Shown in pieces: positions 33,441 to 42,743 of a stretch of 64,000 nucleotides of DNA. A program made the translations under genes and the position numbers. Source of the stretch: Clavibacter sp. VKM Ac-2872. GTDB taxonomy: Bacteria > Actinomycetota > Actinomycetes > Actinomycetales > Microbacteriaceae. Positions within the stretch are counted from its first letter, which is position 1, and each line of letters starts with the position of its first letter. The DNA is taken from contig NZ_JADKRR010000001.1 in NCBI RefSeq assembly GCF_015351105.1, forward strand, positions 1 through 64,000, in the 5' to 3' direction. The notes below the pieces were generated by a model. That model did no database searches and was not told the origin of the DNA. It saw only the letters and a program-made list of their open reading frames with translations.

Positions 33441-34973
33441 ATGGCCTCAGGAACAGCCACCCCCACCGTCCCCGCGCCGCCCGTGCGACACCCCAGCCCC
33501 ACCGTCCTCCAGGCGCTGCGGAGCCCGCGCCTCCTCAGCCGCGAGGTGCTCGCGGGCCTGGTCGTCGCGCTCGCGCTCATCCCCGAGGCGATCTCGTTCT
33601 CGATCATCGCGGGCGTGGATCCGCGCGTCGGCCTGTTCTCCTCGTTCGTGATGGCCGTGGCGATCGCGTTCCTCGGCGGCCGGCCCGCCATGATCACCGC
33701 GGCCACGGGCGCCATCGCGCTCGTCGTCGCGCCGGTCGTCCGCGACCACGGGCTCGACTACCTCATCGCCACCGTGATCCTCGGCGGGATCCTGCAGATC
33801 GTGCTCGGCCTGCTCGGGGTCGCGAAGCTCATGCGCTTCATCCCGCGGTCGGTCATGGTCGGCTTCGTCAACGCGCTCGCGATCCTCATCTTCTCCGCGC
33901 AGATCCCGAACCTCGTGGGCGTGCCGTGGCTCGTGTACCCGCTGGTGGCCGGGGGCATCGCGATCATCGTTCTGATGCCGCGGATCACGAAGGTCATCCC
34001 CGCGCCGCTCGTCGCGATCGTCGTGATCACGGTCGCGGTGGTCGTCACCGCGCTCGCCGTGCCGACCGTCGGCGACCAGGGCGCGCTGCCCGACAGCCTG
34101 CCGACCCTGTTCATCCCGGACGTGCCGCTCACCTTCGACACGCTCCGGATCATCGCGCCGTACGCGCTCGCCCTCGCGCTCGTCGGGATCCTCGAGTCGC
34201 TGATGACCGCCAAGCTCGTCGACGACATCACCGACACCCCGTCGCGCAAGACCCGCGAGACGCTCGGCCAGGGCGGCGCCAACATCCTCTCGGGCCTGTT
34301 CGGCGGCATGGGCGGCTGCGCGATGATCGGCCAGACGATGATCAACGTGAAGGCCTCGGGCGCCCGCACGCGCATCTCCACGTTCCTCGCCGGCGTCTTC
34401 CTGCTGATCCTCGTGGTCGGCCTCGGCGACGTCGTCGCGATCATCCCGATGGCCGCGCTCGTGGCCGTGATGATCATGGTCTCGGTCGGCACGTTCGACT
34501 GGCACAGCATCCGGCCGTCGACGCTGCGCCGCATGCCCGTCGGCGAGACGCTCGTGATGGTGCTCACGGTGATCGTCGTGGTCCTCACCGACAACCTCGC
34601 GATCGGCGTCATCGTCGGCGTGATCGCCGCGATGATCGTCTTCGCCCGCCGCGTCGCCCACTTCGCCACCGTCGAGCGCACGGAGCGCGCCGACGAGGAC
34701 GGCACCCCGGTCGCGCACTACGCCGTCGTCGGCGAGCTGTTCTTCGCCTCCAGCAACGACCTCACCACGCAGTTCGACTACGCGGGCGACCCGGAGCGCG
34801 TCGTCATCGACATGTCCGGATCCCACGTCTGGGACGCCTCGACCGTCGCGGCGCTCGACGCCATCACGTACAAGTACGAGCGCCACGGCAAGCGGGCCGT
34901 CATCAGCGGGATGAACGCCTCGTCCGCCGCGATGCACGGCCGCCTCGCGGGGGAGCTCGGCGCGGGTCACTGA
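33441..34973 (+). CDS. SulP-family anion transporter with STAS domain
   Basis: 510 residues; ATG with GGAG upstream. About 11-14 helices: LAGLVVALALIPEAISFSII is the SulP signature near the first helix, followed by FSSFVMAVAIAFLGGRPAMI and the conserved GILESLMTAKLVDDIT and GLFGGMGGCAMIGQTMINVK. The C-terminal ~120 residues form a cytoplasmic STAS domain (VVGELFFASSNDLTTQF and RVVIDMSGSHVWDASTVAAL). Family members carry sulfate, bicarbonate or dicarboxylates. No carbonic anhydrase or sulfate-assimilation gene is adjacent, so the anion is open. Confidence 0.94.
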   Translation: MASGTATPTVPAPPVRHPSPTVLQALRSPRLLSREVLAGLVVALALIPEAISFSIIAGVDPRVGLFSSFVMAVAIAFLGGRPAMITAATGAIALVVAPVVRDHGLDYLIATVILGGILQIVLGLLGVAKLMRFIPRSVMVGFVNALAILIFSAQIPNLVGVPWLVYPLVAGGIAIIVLMPRITKVIPAPLVAIVVITVAVVVTALAVPTVGDQGALPDSLPTLFIPDVPLTFDTLRIIAPYALALALVGILESLMTAKLVDDITDTPSRKTRETLGQGGANILSGLFGGMGGCAMIGQTMINVKASGARTRISTFLAGVFLLILVVGLGDVVAIIPMAALVAVMIMVSVGTFDWHSIRPSTLRRMPVGETLVMVLTVIVVVLTDNLAIGVIVGVIAAMIVFARRVAHFATVERTERADEDGTPVAHYAVVGELFFASSNDLTTQFDYAGDPERVVIDMSGSHVWDASTVAALDAITYKYERHGKRAVISGMNASSAAMHGRLAGELGAGH

Positions 34974-35034
34974 CCCCGGCTGGCCCCGATGCACCCGCTA
35001 GCGCCGGGTCAGGAGCCCGTCCATCGCGTGTGGC

Positions 35035-35226
35035 TCAGCCGATGCCGTATCGGGCGCGGACGCGCTCGCGCAGCTCCGCCGCGTCGATGCGCCCCGCGAC
35101 GTACTCGCCGGCGTCCTCCGACGTGCCGGGGGTGAGGTGCAGCCCCTCCATCTCGCCGCTGTGCGCGGCGTCCTCGACGCGGCGGCGACGCTCCTCGCGC
35201 CCGGCGCCATCCCGATCCTCCGGCAT
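35035..35226 (-). CDS. Orphan VbhA-like antitoxin (Fic inhibitor family)
   Basis: 63 residues, starting MPEDRDGAG; GGAG lies about 8 nt upstream. The sequence REERRRRVEDAAHSGEMEGL fits VbhA antitoxins, and SGEMEG matches the inhibitory motif (S/T)xxxE(G/N) whose Glu blocks the Fic active site. The C-terminal EYVAGRIDAAELRERVRARY is the conserved end of this small family. VbhA normally sits beside a class I Fic toxin; here none is adjacent, and the Fic protein at 44143-45429 has its own inhibitory motif. It is a solitary antitoxin or a regulator of a distant Fic protein. Confidence 0.75.
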   Translation of the reverse strand: MPEDRDGAGREERRRRVEDAAHSGEMEGLHLTPGTSEDAGEYVAGRIDAAELRERVRARYGIG

Positions 35227-35341
35227 CCGCACTCCGATCCTCGATGTCCGATCGTACCGGCGTGACCCCGGCGGAACCGGGGCCGCTCGATATCGTGGGC
35301 CCACCCGCGTGACCCGCGCGGCAGCACGAGGAGGAGCCCCC

Positions 35342-36721
35342 ATGAGCAGCTACGCCGTCACCGATCCGACCACCGGCGAGACCGTCGCCGAGCATCCCGA
35401 GATCACCGACCAGGAGCTGCAGGAGGCGATCACCGCCGCCGAGGGCGCGTACCGCGGCTGGTCGCGCCGCACCACGATCGCCGAGCGCGCCGCCCTCGTC
35501 GCCCGCGTCGCCGAGCTGCACGTGGAGCGCCGGGACGAGCTCGCCCGCATCATCGTGCGCGAGATGGGCAAGCCGCTCGACCAGGCGCTCGGCGAGGTCG
35601 ACTTCGCCGCCGACATCCTCGGCTACTACGCGCGCAACGCGGAGGGGTTCCTCGCGGACGAGGCCATCGAGCTCGCCGACGGCACCGGATCCGCGTTCGT
35701 GCGCCGCTCGGGCCTCGGCGTGCTGCTCGGGATCATGCCGTGGAACTTCCCGTACTACCAGGTGGCCCGGTTCGCCGGACCCGCGATCGTGACCGGCAAC
35801 ACGATCCTGCTGAAGCACGCGCCGCAGTGCCCGGAGTCGGCCGCGGCGATCCAGGAGATGTACCGCGACGCGGCCGCCGAGCTCGGCGCCGACCCGGGCG
35901 TCTACGTGAGCGTGCTCGCGTCGAACGCGCAGATCGAGGGCGTCATCGCCGACCCGCGCGTGCAGGGCGTCTCCGTCACGGGATCCGAGCGCGCGGGCGC
36001 CGCCGTCGCGGAGATCGCCGGCCGGCACCTCAAGAAGGTCGTGCTGGAGCTCGGCGGATCCGACCCCTTCATCCTGCTGTCGACCGACGACCTCGACGCC
36101 GCCGTCACCGACGCCGTCAACGCGCGCCTCGACAACAACGGCCAGTCCTGCAACGGCGCCAAGCGCTTCCTCGTGATCGACCACCTCTACGACGACTTCG
36201 CCGCCCGCTTCACCGCGCAGCTCACGGCGGCCCAGCCCGCGGATCCGATGGCCGACGGCACCCTGCTCGGCCCGCTCTCGTCGCGCGCCGCGACCGAGCG
36301 CCTCACGGAGCAGCTGGCCCGCGCGGTGGATCAGGGCGCGACCGTGCTCGCGAGCGGCGAGCCCGTCGGCAACATGTTCCCGCCGGCCGTGCTCGCCGAC
36401 GTGACCCCCGAGATGGACGCCTACCGTGAGGAGTTCTTCGGCCCGGTCGCCGCGCTCTACCGCGTGCACTCCGAGGAGGAGGCGGTCGCGCTCGCCAACG
36501 ACACCCCCTTCGGCCTCGGCTCGTACGTCTACACGACGGATCCGGAGCAGGCGCTGCGGGTGGCGGACGGCATCGATGCAGGTATGGTCTGGGTCAACCT
36601 CGTGCTGGGCGACGCGGCCGAGCTGCCCTTCGGCGGCGTGAAGCGCTCGGGCTCGGGCCGCGAGCTCGGCCGCCACGCGGTCGACGAGTTCGCGAACCGG
36701 AAGCTGATCCGCATCGCGTGA
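35342..36721 (+). CDS. gabD: NAD(P)-dependent succinate-semialdehyde dehydrogenase
   Basis: 459 residues; ATG with GAGGAG upstream. The aldehyde dehydrogenase fold shows the cofactor region IMPWNFPYYQVARF and the SVTGSERAGAAV helix. General base Glu is in VLELGGSDPF and nucleophile Cys in NNGQSCNGAKRF. It is close to the short actinobacterial GabD type that lacks the N-terminal part of E. coli GabD. It oxidises succinate semialdehyde to succinate in 4-aminobutyrate breakdown or the alternative TCA route. No GABA transaminase is nearby, and related aldehydes are possible substrates. Confidence 0.88.
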   Translation: MSSYAVTDPTTGETVAEHPEITDQELQEAITAAEGAYRGWSRRTTIAERAALVARVAELHVERRDELARIIVREMGKPLDQALGEVDFAADILGYYARNAEGFLADEAIELADGTGSAFVRRSGLGVLLGIMPWNFPYYQVARFAGPAIVTGNTILLKHAPQCPESAAAIQEMYRDAAAELGADPGVYVSVLASNAQIEGVIADPRVQGVSVTGSERAGAAVAEIAGRHLKKVVLELGGSDPFILLSTDDLDAAVTDAVNARLDNNGQSCNGAKRFLVIDHLYDDFAARFTAQLTAAQPADPMADGTLLGPLSSRAATERLTEQLARAVDQGATVLASGEPVGNMFPPAVLADVTPEMDAYREEFFGPVAALYRVHSEEEAVALANDTPFGLGSYVYTTDPEQALRVADGIDAGMVWVNLVLGDAAELPFGGVKRSGSGRELGRHAVDEFANRKLIRIA

Positions 36722-36801
36722 CGCGCGCGATCGTCGGCGCACGGGCCGCGACGGGGGCGCGCAGCCGTCGCTGAGGCGCGGCCGGCGAATACCCTGCACC
36801 C

Positions 36802-37158
36802 ATGACGGATCCGCACGACGCCGCCCTCCGCCCGCGGTCCAGGGCCTGGCGGCTCGGCTGGCTCAGCCTCATCGGGCCGGCGGGGGTCGTCGCCTCGATC
36901 GCGGCCGCCTGGCTGGTCCCCCAACCGCAGCTCCTGATCGGGGCGGTGCTCTTCGCCGCCGTGTCGATCGCCACGTTCGTGGTCGGGATCGTCGGCGTCC
37001 GGCGGGGGATCGGCGACGCGCGGCGGCACCCGGCGGAGCGGCCGCGCCTCGTCGGGGGCGGCATCGCGGTGTCCTCCGTGGGGCTGCTCGCCTCCGGTGC
37101 CGTGGTGCTCGCGATCGGCGGGATCCTCTACGCGCTCTCGCAGTACCGCCCGTACTAG
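36802..37158 (+). CDS. Small three-helix membrane protein
   Basis: 118 residues with three hydrophobic helices (GWLSLIGPAGVVASIAAAWL, GAVLFAAVSIATFVVGIVGV, VGLLASGAVVLAIGGILYAL) joined by basic loops. TACCCT lies 6 nt before the ATG, suggesting a leaderless transcript. No family recognised; DUF4190-like proteins have a similar plan. Confidence 0.72.
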   Translation: MTDPHDAALRPRSRAWRLGWLSLIGPAGVVASIAAAWLVPQPQLLIGAVLFAAVSIATFVVGIVGVRRGIGDARRHPAERPRLVGGGIAVSSVGLLASGAVVLAIGGILYALSQYRPY

Positions 37159-37186
37159 CGGCCCAGCCCGGCCGAGCCCGGCGCGC

Positions 37187-38527
37187 TCAGGCGTCGTGCG
37201 TCGCCGACGGGCCCCGCCGCGCCGACACGGCCGCGTCCAGCCCGGCGGCGATGACGTCGAGCGGATCCGGGAGCGCCGCGATCACGGTGGCGAGCTCCCG
37301 GCTGCGCGCGCGGTACGACGGCGTGCCGAGGACGTCGCGCACCGCGCTCCGGATGGCGCTCTGCCGCGGCTTCCCCGTCCGCAGGTCCTTCCCGCACCCG
37401 GCCCACGCGACGCGGGCGGCGACCTCGGGCTTGTCCTCCGTGGATCCGGCGACCACCAGCGGCACGCCGTTCGCCAGCATCCGCTGCACGCCGCCGAAGC
37501 CGCCGTTGGTGACGACGGCGCTGCAGAGCGGCAGGAGCAGGTCGTGGGGGAGGAACTCCGCCACGCGGGCATTCGCGGGGAGCGGCCCGTCGAGCGCGCG
37601 CTCCAGCTCGGCGAGCGGGCGCCCACCCGTGGAGGCGATGACGAGCACGTCCTCGTCGGCGAGCGCGCGCAGCGTCGGGACGACGAGCCGGCCGAGGTCG
37701 ACGTTGTCGATGGTGCCCTGGGTGACGTGCACGACCGGGCGGTCGCCGGCCAGGTCGGGCCACCAGTCCGGCAGCTCCGTGTCGTGCGCGCCGCCCGTCG
37801 TCGGGCGGAGCGGCCCCACGAAGCGCACCGTGTCGGGCAGCTCGCGGCGCGGGTACTCGAGGGCGGGGACGCTCAGCTGGAAGAGCTCGTCGAAGGAGAG
37901 GTAGGGGAAGTCGAAGGTGTCCGTGCGCGAGGGCGCCGCGCCGATCTCGGCCAGCACGGCGTCGACCGCGCGCCGGAGCGGGCGGGTGAGCCCGGGACGG
38001 ATCGCCGCCGTCAGCGCACGGTCGCGGAGATGGCCGAGCGGTCCGCGACCGGGCGGGAGGGCCGCGCCGAACGGCGCCGCGTCGACGCTCGTGAGCGTCA
38101 CGGGGGTGGTCGCCAGCCCGAGGACGGGGAGGCGGTCGGCTCGGGGGAGCTCGACGTAGGGCGCGACCCCGGTGAACGCCGACTCGCTGAGCACCGCGTC
38201 GAACCGGCCCCGCTCCAGGAGCTCGCGGAGCGCGCGGTGCTGCCCGGGGATCACGCGGACGAACATCGCGATCATGCCCGTGCGGATCGCGGCGACGCCG
38301 CGCGCGGCGTTGGCCTCGCCGAGCAGGCCGTCGAGCTGCGCGTCGTCGAAGTCGACGTCGGCGGGCAGCGGGGCGAAGGTGAGCCCGGCGTCGGTGACCG
38401 GCTCGCGGTACTTCGCGCCCGTCAGCAGCGTGACGTCGGCCCCGCGGGCGACGAGGCCCCGTCCGACGGCGATGAGCGGCGCCACGTGGCCGTAGATGGG
38501 CGGGGCGCAGAGGAGGTACGAGGGCAT
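37187..38527 (-). CDS. GT1/UGT-type glycosyltransferase
   Basis: 446 residues; ATG at 38527 with GGAAG upstream. The GT-B fold has an N-terminal YGHVAPLIAVGRGLVARGAD motif and the C-terminal donor-binding region VTNGGFGGVQRMLANGVPLV, then EDKPEVAARVAWAG. It transfers a sugar from a UDP- or dTDP-sugar to a small lipophilic acceptor, like macrolide or flavonoid glycosyltransferases of the MGT group. These often detoxify antibiotics or plant phenolics. The HGG motif of the family reads NGG here. A 58-residue mini-protein gene lies upstream on the same strand. Confidence 0.9.
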   Translation of the reverse strand: MPSYLLCAPPIYGHVAPLIAVGRGLVARGADVTLLTGAKYREPVTDAGLTFAPLPADVDFDDAQLDGLLGEANAARGVAAIRTGMIAMFVRVIPGQHRALRELLERGRFDAVLSESAFTGVAPYVELPRADRLPVLGLATTPVTLTSVDAAPFGAALPPGRGPLGHLRDRALTAAIRPGLTRPLRRAVDAVLAEIGAAPSRTDTFDFPYLSFDELFQLSVPALEYPRRELPDTVRFVGPLRPTTGGAHDTELPDWWPDLAGDRPVVHVTQGTIDNVDLGRLVVPTLRALADEDVLVIASTGGRPLAELERALDGPLPANARVAEFLPHDLLLPLCSAVVTNGGFGGVQRMLANGVPLVVAGSTEDKPEVAARVAWAGCGKDLRTGKPRQSAIRSAVRDVLGTPSYRARSRELATVIAALPDPLDVIAAGLDAAVSARRGPSATHDA

Positions 38528-38614
38528 GTCGCGGCTTCCGTTCGAAGGTGGCGCACGCCGGTCGAGCACGTCGCCGGGGCGGGGCGGGGCGGGGGAGGTG
38601 AGCGGGACCGCGAC

Positions 38615-38791
38615 TCAGGTGCAGGCGGCGAGGACGGGCTCGGGGTCGACCGGATCCGCGAGCAGGAGCCGATGCAGCCCGATCGTGCCCGACACGAGGG
38701 ACGTCCCGACGACGAGGGCGGCCACGCATCCGGTGCCGAGGGCGGCGACCGCGCAGACGAGGGGCAGCCGGCGGTGCAGGGGACGACGCAT
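38615..38791 (-). CDS. 58-residue hydrophobic mini-protein
   Basis: ATG at 38791 with GAGGAG 8 nt upstream, a strong ribosome site. The product begins MRRPLHRRLPLVCAVAALGT, continues with a second hydrophobic stretch (CVAALVVGTSLVSGTIGLHR) and ends in DPEPVLAACT. One or two membrane segments and three cysteines are present. It lies 87 bp upstream of the glycosyltransferase gene on the same strand. No family recognised; it could be a leader-type or accessory membrane peptide. Confidence 0.55.
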   Translation of the reverse strand: MRRPLHRRLPLVCAVAALGTGCVAALVVGTSLVSGTIGLHRLLLADPVDPEPVLAACT

Positions 38792-38975
38792 GCGGGGACT
38801 CCTCGTTCGGGTGCGCGGGGTCCCGCGGTCAAGTGGTGCACCGTAGCGAGCGGTCCCGGGATGTCAGCGGATCTGTCCACACGAAGCGCTCCGCGGCGTC
38901 ACCGGCGGGCGCCGATGGTCGCGCGTGTCGCCGTGTGACGCGCGCGCTCGCGGCCGCGGCCCCGCGGGCGGCACC

Positions 38976-40196
38976 ATGGCCGCCATGGTGGAGGTCACGA
39001 CGGCGCCGATCGAGCAGATCCGCGGCCAGCGCACGAGCATCAAGTGGACGCGGTTCCCCGCGGACGTGCTGCCCCTGTTCGTGGCCGAGATGGACTACGC
39101 GATCGCCGAGCCCGTCGTCGAGGAGCTGGTGCGGCGCGTGCGCGCGTCCGACGTCGGCTACCTCGACGGGCCCGGCCCGCTCGCGCCCGCGTTCGCGCGA
39201 TTCGCCCGCGAGCGCTGGGGCTGGATCGTCGACGAGTCGCGCGTGCGCATCGCCACCGACGTGAGCGTCGGCATCGTCGAGACGCTGCGGCTCGCGGTGC
39301 CGCGCGGCGGGCGCGTGGTCGTGACGCCGCCCGTGTACCCGCCGTTCTTCGAGCTGGTGGAGGAGGCGGGCGCGCGCGTGGAGGAGGTGCCGCTCCTGGT
39401 GTCCGACGGCCGCGCGTCGCTCGACCTCGCGGGGCTCGAGCGCGCGTTCGCGTCCGGGGTCGACGCGTTCCTCCTCTGCAACCCGCACAACCCGATGGGG
39501 CTCGTGCACGACGCGGTGACCCTCGCGGCCGTCGCCCGGCTGGCCGCCCGCCACGACGTGCTCGTGATCAGCGACGAGGTGCACGCGCCGCTCACCCTCC
39601 CCGGCGCGACCTTCACGCCGTTCGCGCCGCTCGCCGAGTCGCTCGGCGCGAGCTCGGTCTGCGTCACCTCGGCGAGCAAGGGCTGGAACCTCGCGGGCGC
39701 CAAGTGCTCGCTCGTCATCGCGGGGGATCCGCGCACCCACGCCCTCCTCGACGGCCTCGTCGAGGAGGTGGCCTGTCGCACGAGCATCCTCGGGCTGCAC
39801 GCGAACGTCGTCGCGTTCTCCTGTACCGACTGGCTCGACGATGCCATCGCCCGAATCGTCGCGAACGACCAGCTCCTCGCCTCCCTCCTCGCCGAGCACC
39901 TGCCCGGCGTCGTCCACCACCGCCCCGCCGCCGGCTACCTCGCCTGGCTCGACCTCCGCCCGCTCGGCCTCGGTGCCGATCCCGCCGCGGTGCTGCTCGA
40001 GCGGGCTCGAGTCGCCCTCAACGCCGGCCACTGCTACGGCACCGGGGGCGCCGGCCACGCCCGCCTCAACCTCGCCTGCGATCCCGACGTGCTGCGGGAG
40101 GCCGTGCGGCGGATCGCGGCCGCCGTCGGATCCGCCGCCTCCGCCTCCCCTTCCGCCCCCGCCCGCGCCGCCATCCACCGAGGAGCCCCCGCATGA
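38976..40196 (+). CDS. PatB/MalY-type C-S lyase (aminotransferase class I/II)
   Basis: 406 residues from the ATG at 38976; ATG at 38985 is equally possible. Fold type I PLP enzyme: substrate region PLFVAEMDYAIAEPVVEEL (the AEMD phrase is typical of PatB/MalY cystathionine beta-lyases), LLCNPHNPMG, Asp in ISDEVHAPL and PLP-binding Lys in TSASKGWNLAGAKCS. It cleaves C-S bonds of cystathionine or S-substituted cysteines to give pyruvate, ammonia and a thiol. First gene of a four-gene operon; its stop overlaps the MetE-like start (ATGA). A role in recycling or scavenging organosulfur compounds is inferred. Confidence 0.88.
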   Translation: MAAMVEVTTAPIEQIRGQRTSIKWTRFPADVLPLFVAEMDYAIAEPVVEELVRRVRASDVGYLDGPGPLAPAFARFARERWGWIVDESRVRIATDVSVGIVETLRLAVPRGGRVVVTPPVYPPFFELVEEAGARVEEVPLLVSDGRASLDLAGLERAFASGVDAFLLCNPHNPMGLVHDAVTLAAVARLAARHDVLVISDEVHAPLTLPGATFTPFAPLAESLGASSVCVTSASKGWNLAGAKCSLVIAGDPRTHALLDGLVEEVACRTSILGLHANVVAFSCTDWLDDAIARIVANDQLLASLLAEHLPGVVHHRPAAGYLAWLDLRPLGLGADPAAVLLERARVALNAGHCYGTGGAGHARLNLACDPDVLREAVRRIAAAVGSAASASPSAPARAAIHRGAPA

Positions 40197-41380
40197 CCGA
40201 CCGCATCCTGACCACGCACGCCGGCAGCCTCCCGCGCACGCCGGAGCTGACCCGCCTGCTCGTCGCCCGCGACCAGCGGCGCGCGTTCGACGCGGACGAG
40301 CTCGCGGAGGTCACCGCGTCGTCGGTCGCCGACACCGTGCGCCGCCAGCTCGAGACCGGCCTCGACGTCGTCAACGACGGCGAGGTGCCGCGCGTCGGCT
40401 TCTCGACCTACGTGCTCGAGCGCATCGACGGGTTCGGCGGCGCCGGGCACCGGAAGCCCACGCTCGACTCGATCAAGTTCCCCGAGTACGCCGCGTTCCA
40501 GGCGAAGCAGATCGTGGAGGGCGCGGACGTGGCCCGGGTCTGGGATCCGCCGGTCGCGCAGGGCCTGCTGGAGTACGACCCCGCGCTCGCCGGGATCACG
40601 GAGGACCTCGACGGCTTCGACCGCGAGCTCGCCGTGCAGGCCGCCCGCGGCCTCGCGCCCGCGGGCACGTTCTTCTCCGCGGCGACCCCGGGCATCGTCT
40701 CGACGACGCTGCTGCTCGACGCCGCGAACCCGCACTACGGCGACGACCGCGCCTACGTCTTCGCGCTCGCCGACCAGCTGAAGCTCGAGTACGACGCCAT
40801 CGTCGCGCGCGGCCACACCCTGCAGCTCGACGCGCCCGACCTCGCGATGGAGCGGGTGATCCAGTTCGGCGACGCCACGCTCGAGGAGTTCCTCGCCGCG
40901 GTCGACCTGCACGTGGACGCGCTCAACCACGCGATCCGCGACATCCCGCGCGAGAAGGTCCGGCTGCACGTGTGCTGGGGCAACTGGCAGGGCCCGCACC
41001 AGGACGACGTCCCCGTCGACGTGCTGCTCCCGCACCTCTACCGGGCGAACGTCGGCGCGTTCAGCATCCCGCTGGGCAACCCCGCGCACCAGCACGAGGC
41101 GCCGTCGTTCCGCGCCCACCCGCTGCCGGAGGGCGCGGTCCTCATCCCGGGCGTGGTGGACGTGACCACCAACTACCTGGAGCACCCGCAGGTGATCGCC
41201 AACCGGATCCTCGAGGTCGTCGACGCCGTGGGCGACCCGACCCGCGTGATCGCCGGCACCGACTGCGGCCTCTCCACCTTCGCGAGCTACGAGTTCGTCG
41301 CCACCGACGTGGCGTGGGCGAAGCTCGGCGCGCTCGTCGAGGGCGCGGCCATCGCCTCGCGTCGGGCGTTCGGCGCGTGA
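40193..41380 (+). CDS. MetE-like cobalamin-independent methionine synthase family
   Basis: 395 residues, matching only the C-terminal catalytic half of MetE. It starts MTDRILTTHAGSLPRTPELT. Zinc ligands are visible as HVC in RLHVCWGNWQGP and Cys in AGTDCGL, with an acidic ligand between them. The family transfers methyl groups to thiols; short MetE-like proteins can use methylcobalamin or small donors rather than triglutamyl-folate, since the N-terminal folate half is missing. GAGGAG precedes the ATG, which overlaps the upstream stop; its own stop overlaps the next start (GTGA). Confidence 0.87.
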   Translation: MTDRILTTHAGSLPRTPELTRLLVARDQRRAFDADELAEVTASSVADTVRRQLETGLDVVNDGEVPRVGFSTYVLERIDGFGGAGHRKPTLDSIKFPEYAAFQAKQIVEGADVARVWDPPVAQGLLEYDPALAGITEDLDGFDRELAVQAARGLAPAGTFFSAATPGIVSTTLLLDAANPHYGDDRAYVFALADQLKLEYDAIVARGHTLQLDAPDLAMERVIQFGDATLEEFLAAVDLHVDALNHAIRDIPREKVRLHVCWGNWQGPHQDDVPVDVLLPHLYRANVGAFSIPLGNPAHQHEAPSFRAHPLPEGAVLIPGVVDVTTNYLEHPQVIANRILEVVDAVGDPTRVIAGTDCGLSTFASYEFVATDVAWAKLGALVEGAAIASRRAFGA

Positions 41381-42741
41381 GCGTGCTCGACGGGATCCGC
41401 GCCGCCGCCCCGCGCGAGGACCCGGCATCGGTCCCCGAGCCCCCGGTGCCCGCCGGCTTCACCACGCGCCAGGTGCACGCCGGATCGTCCATCGACCGCG
41501 ATCACGGCGCCCGCGTCTCGCCCGTGCACCTCAGTGCCGGCTTCGTCTTCGACAGCTTCGCCGAGGCACGCGACCGCTTCGCCGGGGTCGACGAGGGCTA
41601 CCTCTACACGCGCAACGGCAACCCGACCACCGACGAGGTCGAGAGGCGGCTGGCCGAGCTGGAGGGCGGCACCGAGGCGATCCTCCTCGCGAGCGGCCAG
41701 GCGGCGACCACCACGGCGCTGCTGTCGATCCTCCAGGCCGGCGACCGGATCCTCTCCTCGAGCAGCGTCTACGAGGGCAACCGCGGCCTCTTCCGCCAGA
41801 ACCTCGGCCGGCTCGGCATCGGCGTCGACTTCGTGGACGACCACCGCGACCTCGACGAGTGGGAGCGCCGGATCACGTCGGAGACGCGCGTGCTGTTCGG
41901 CGAGCCCATCCCGAACCCCAAGAACGACCTGCTCGACCTCGTGGGCGTCGCCGAGGTCGCCCACCGCCACGGCCTGCCGTTCGTGGTCGACGACACGCTC
42001 GCGACCCCGTACCTGCTGCGGCCCATCGAGCACGGCGCCGACGTCGTCGTGCACTCGACGAGCAAGTTCCTCGCGGGCCACGGCGCGGTGCTCGGCGGGG
42101 TGGTGGTCGACGGCGGGTCATTCGACTGGGCCGCCCGGCCCGACCTCTTCCCGCACCTGAACCAGCCCGAGCGCTCCTTCGGCGGCGCGAGCTGGGCCGA
42201 CCGGTTCGGTCGTGGCGCGCTCGTCGCGTACGCCCGCGAGATCGTGGCCTCCCGCTTCGGCCCGACGCCCGCGCCCTTCAACGCGTTCCTGCTGCGGCAG
42301 GGCATCGAGACGCTCTCGCTGCGCGTCGAGCGCCACTCGGCGAACGCGCTCGCGGTCGCGCGCTTCCTCGAGGCGCGGCCCGAGGTGTCGTCGGTCGACT
42401 ACGCGGGGCTGGAGTCGAGCCCTTCGCACGACCTGGCGCTGAGGTACCTGCCGGACGGCCAGGGATCCGTGTTCTCGTTCACGCTCGCGGGCGGCGAGCC
42501 CGCCGCGGAGGCGTTCACCGACGCGGTGCGGCTGTTCAGCCGCATGACCCACCTCGGCGACGTGCGCTCGCTCGTGCTGCACCCGGCGTCCACCACGCAC
42601 GCGGGCCGCACGCCCGAGGAGCGCGACGCCGCGGGCATCTGGCCGGGGCTCCTGCGCGTCTCCATCGGGATCGAGGACATCGCCGACATCCTGCGCGACC
42701 TCGAGCGCGGCCTCGACGCGGCGCGCGCGATCGGAACCTGA
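41377..42741 (+). CDS. Cys/Met-metabolism PLP enzyme (MetY/MetB-like)
   Basis: 454 residues, GTG start overlapping the previous stop. TRQVHAGSSIDRDHGARVSP and YLYTRNGNPTTDEVERRLAE are the N-terminal family motifs. The PLP region has ASGQAATTTALLS, Asp in VVDDTLATP and Lys in VVHSTSKFLAGHG; LVLHPASTTHAG closes the active site. It resembles O-acetylhomoserine sulfhydrylase or methionine gamma-lyase more than strict cystathionine gamma-synthase. In this operon it would incorporate or release thiols on homoserine backbones. The exact reaction cannot be fixed by eye. Confidence 0.88.
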   Translation: MSVLDGIRAAAPREDPASVPEPPVPAGFTTRQVHAGSSIDRDHGARVSPVHLSAGFVFDSFAEARDRFAGVDEGYLYTRNGNPTTDEVERRLAELEGGTEAILLASGQAATTTALLSILQAGDRILSSSSVYEGNRGLFRQNLGRLGIGVDFVDDHRDLDEWERRITSETRVLFGEPIPNPKNDLLDLVGVAEVAHRHGLPFVVDDTLATPYLLRPIEHGADVVVHSTSKFLAGHGAVLGGVVVDGGSFDWAARPDLFPHLNQPERSFGGASWADRFGRGALVAYAREIVASRFGPTPAPFNAFLLRQGIETLSLRVERHSANALAVARFLEARPEVSSVDYAGLESSPSHDLALRYLPDGQGSVFSFTLAGGEPAAEAFTDAVRLFSRMTHLGDVRSLVLHPASTTHAGRTPEERDAAGIWPGLLRVSIGIEDIADILRDLERGLDAARAIGT

Positions 42742-42743
42742 GG

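Noticed and set aside
38826-38975. Possible riboswitch (SAM type) before the sulfur operon
   Set aside because: I looked for conserved stems and could not match any known SAM riboswitch; the region is GC-rich and ambiguous.
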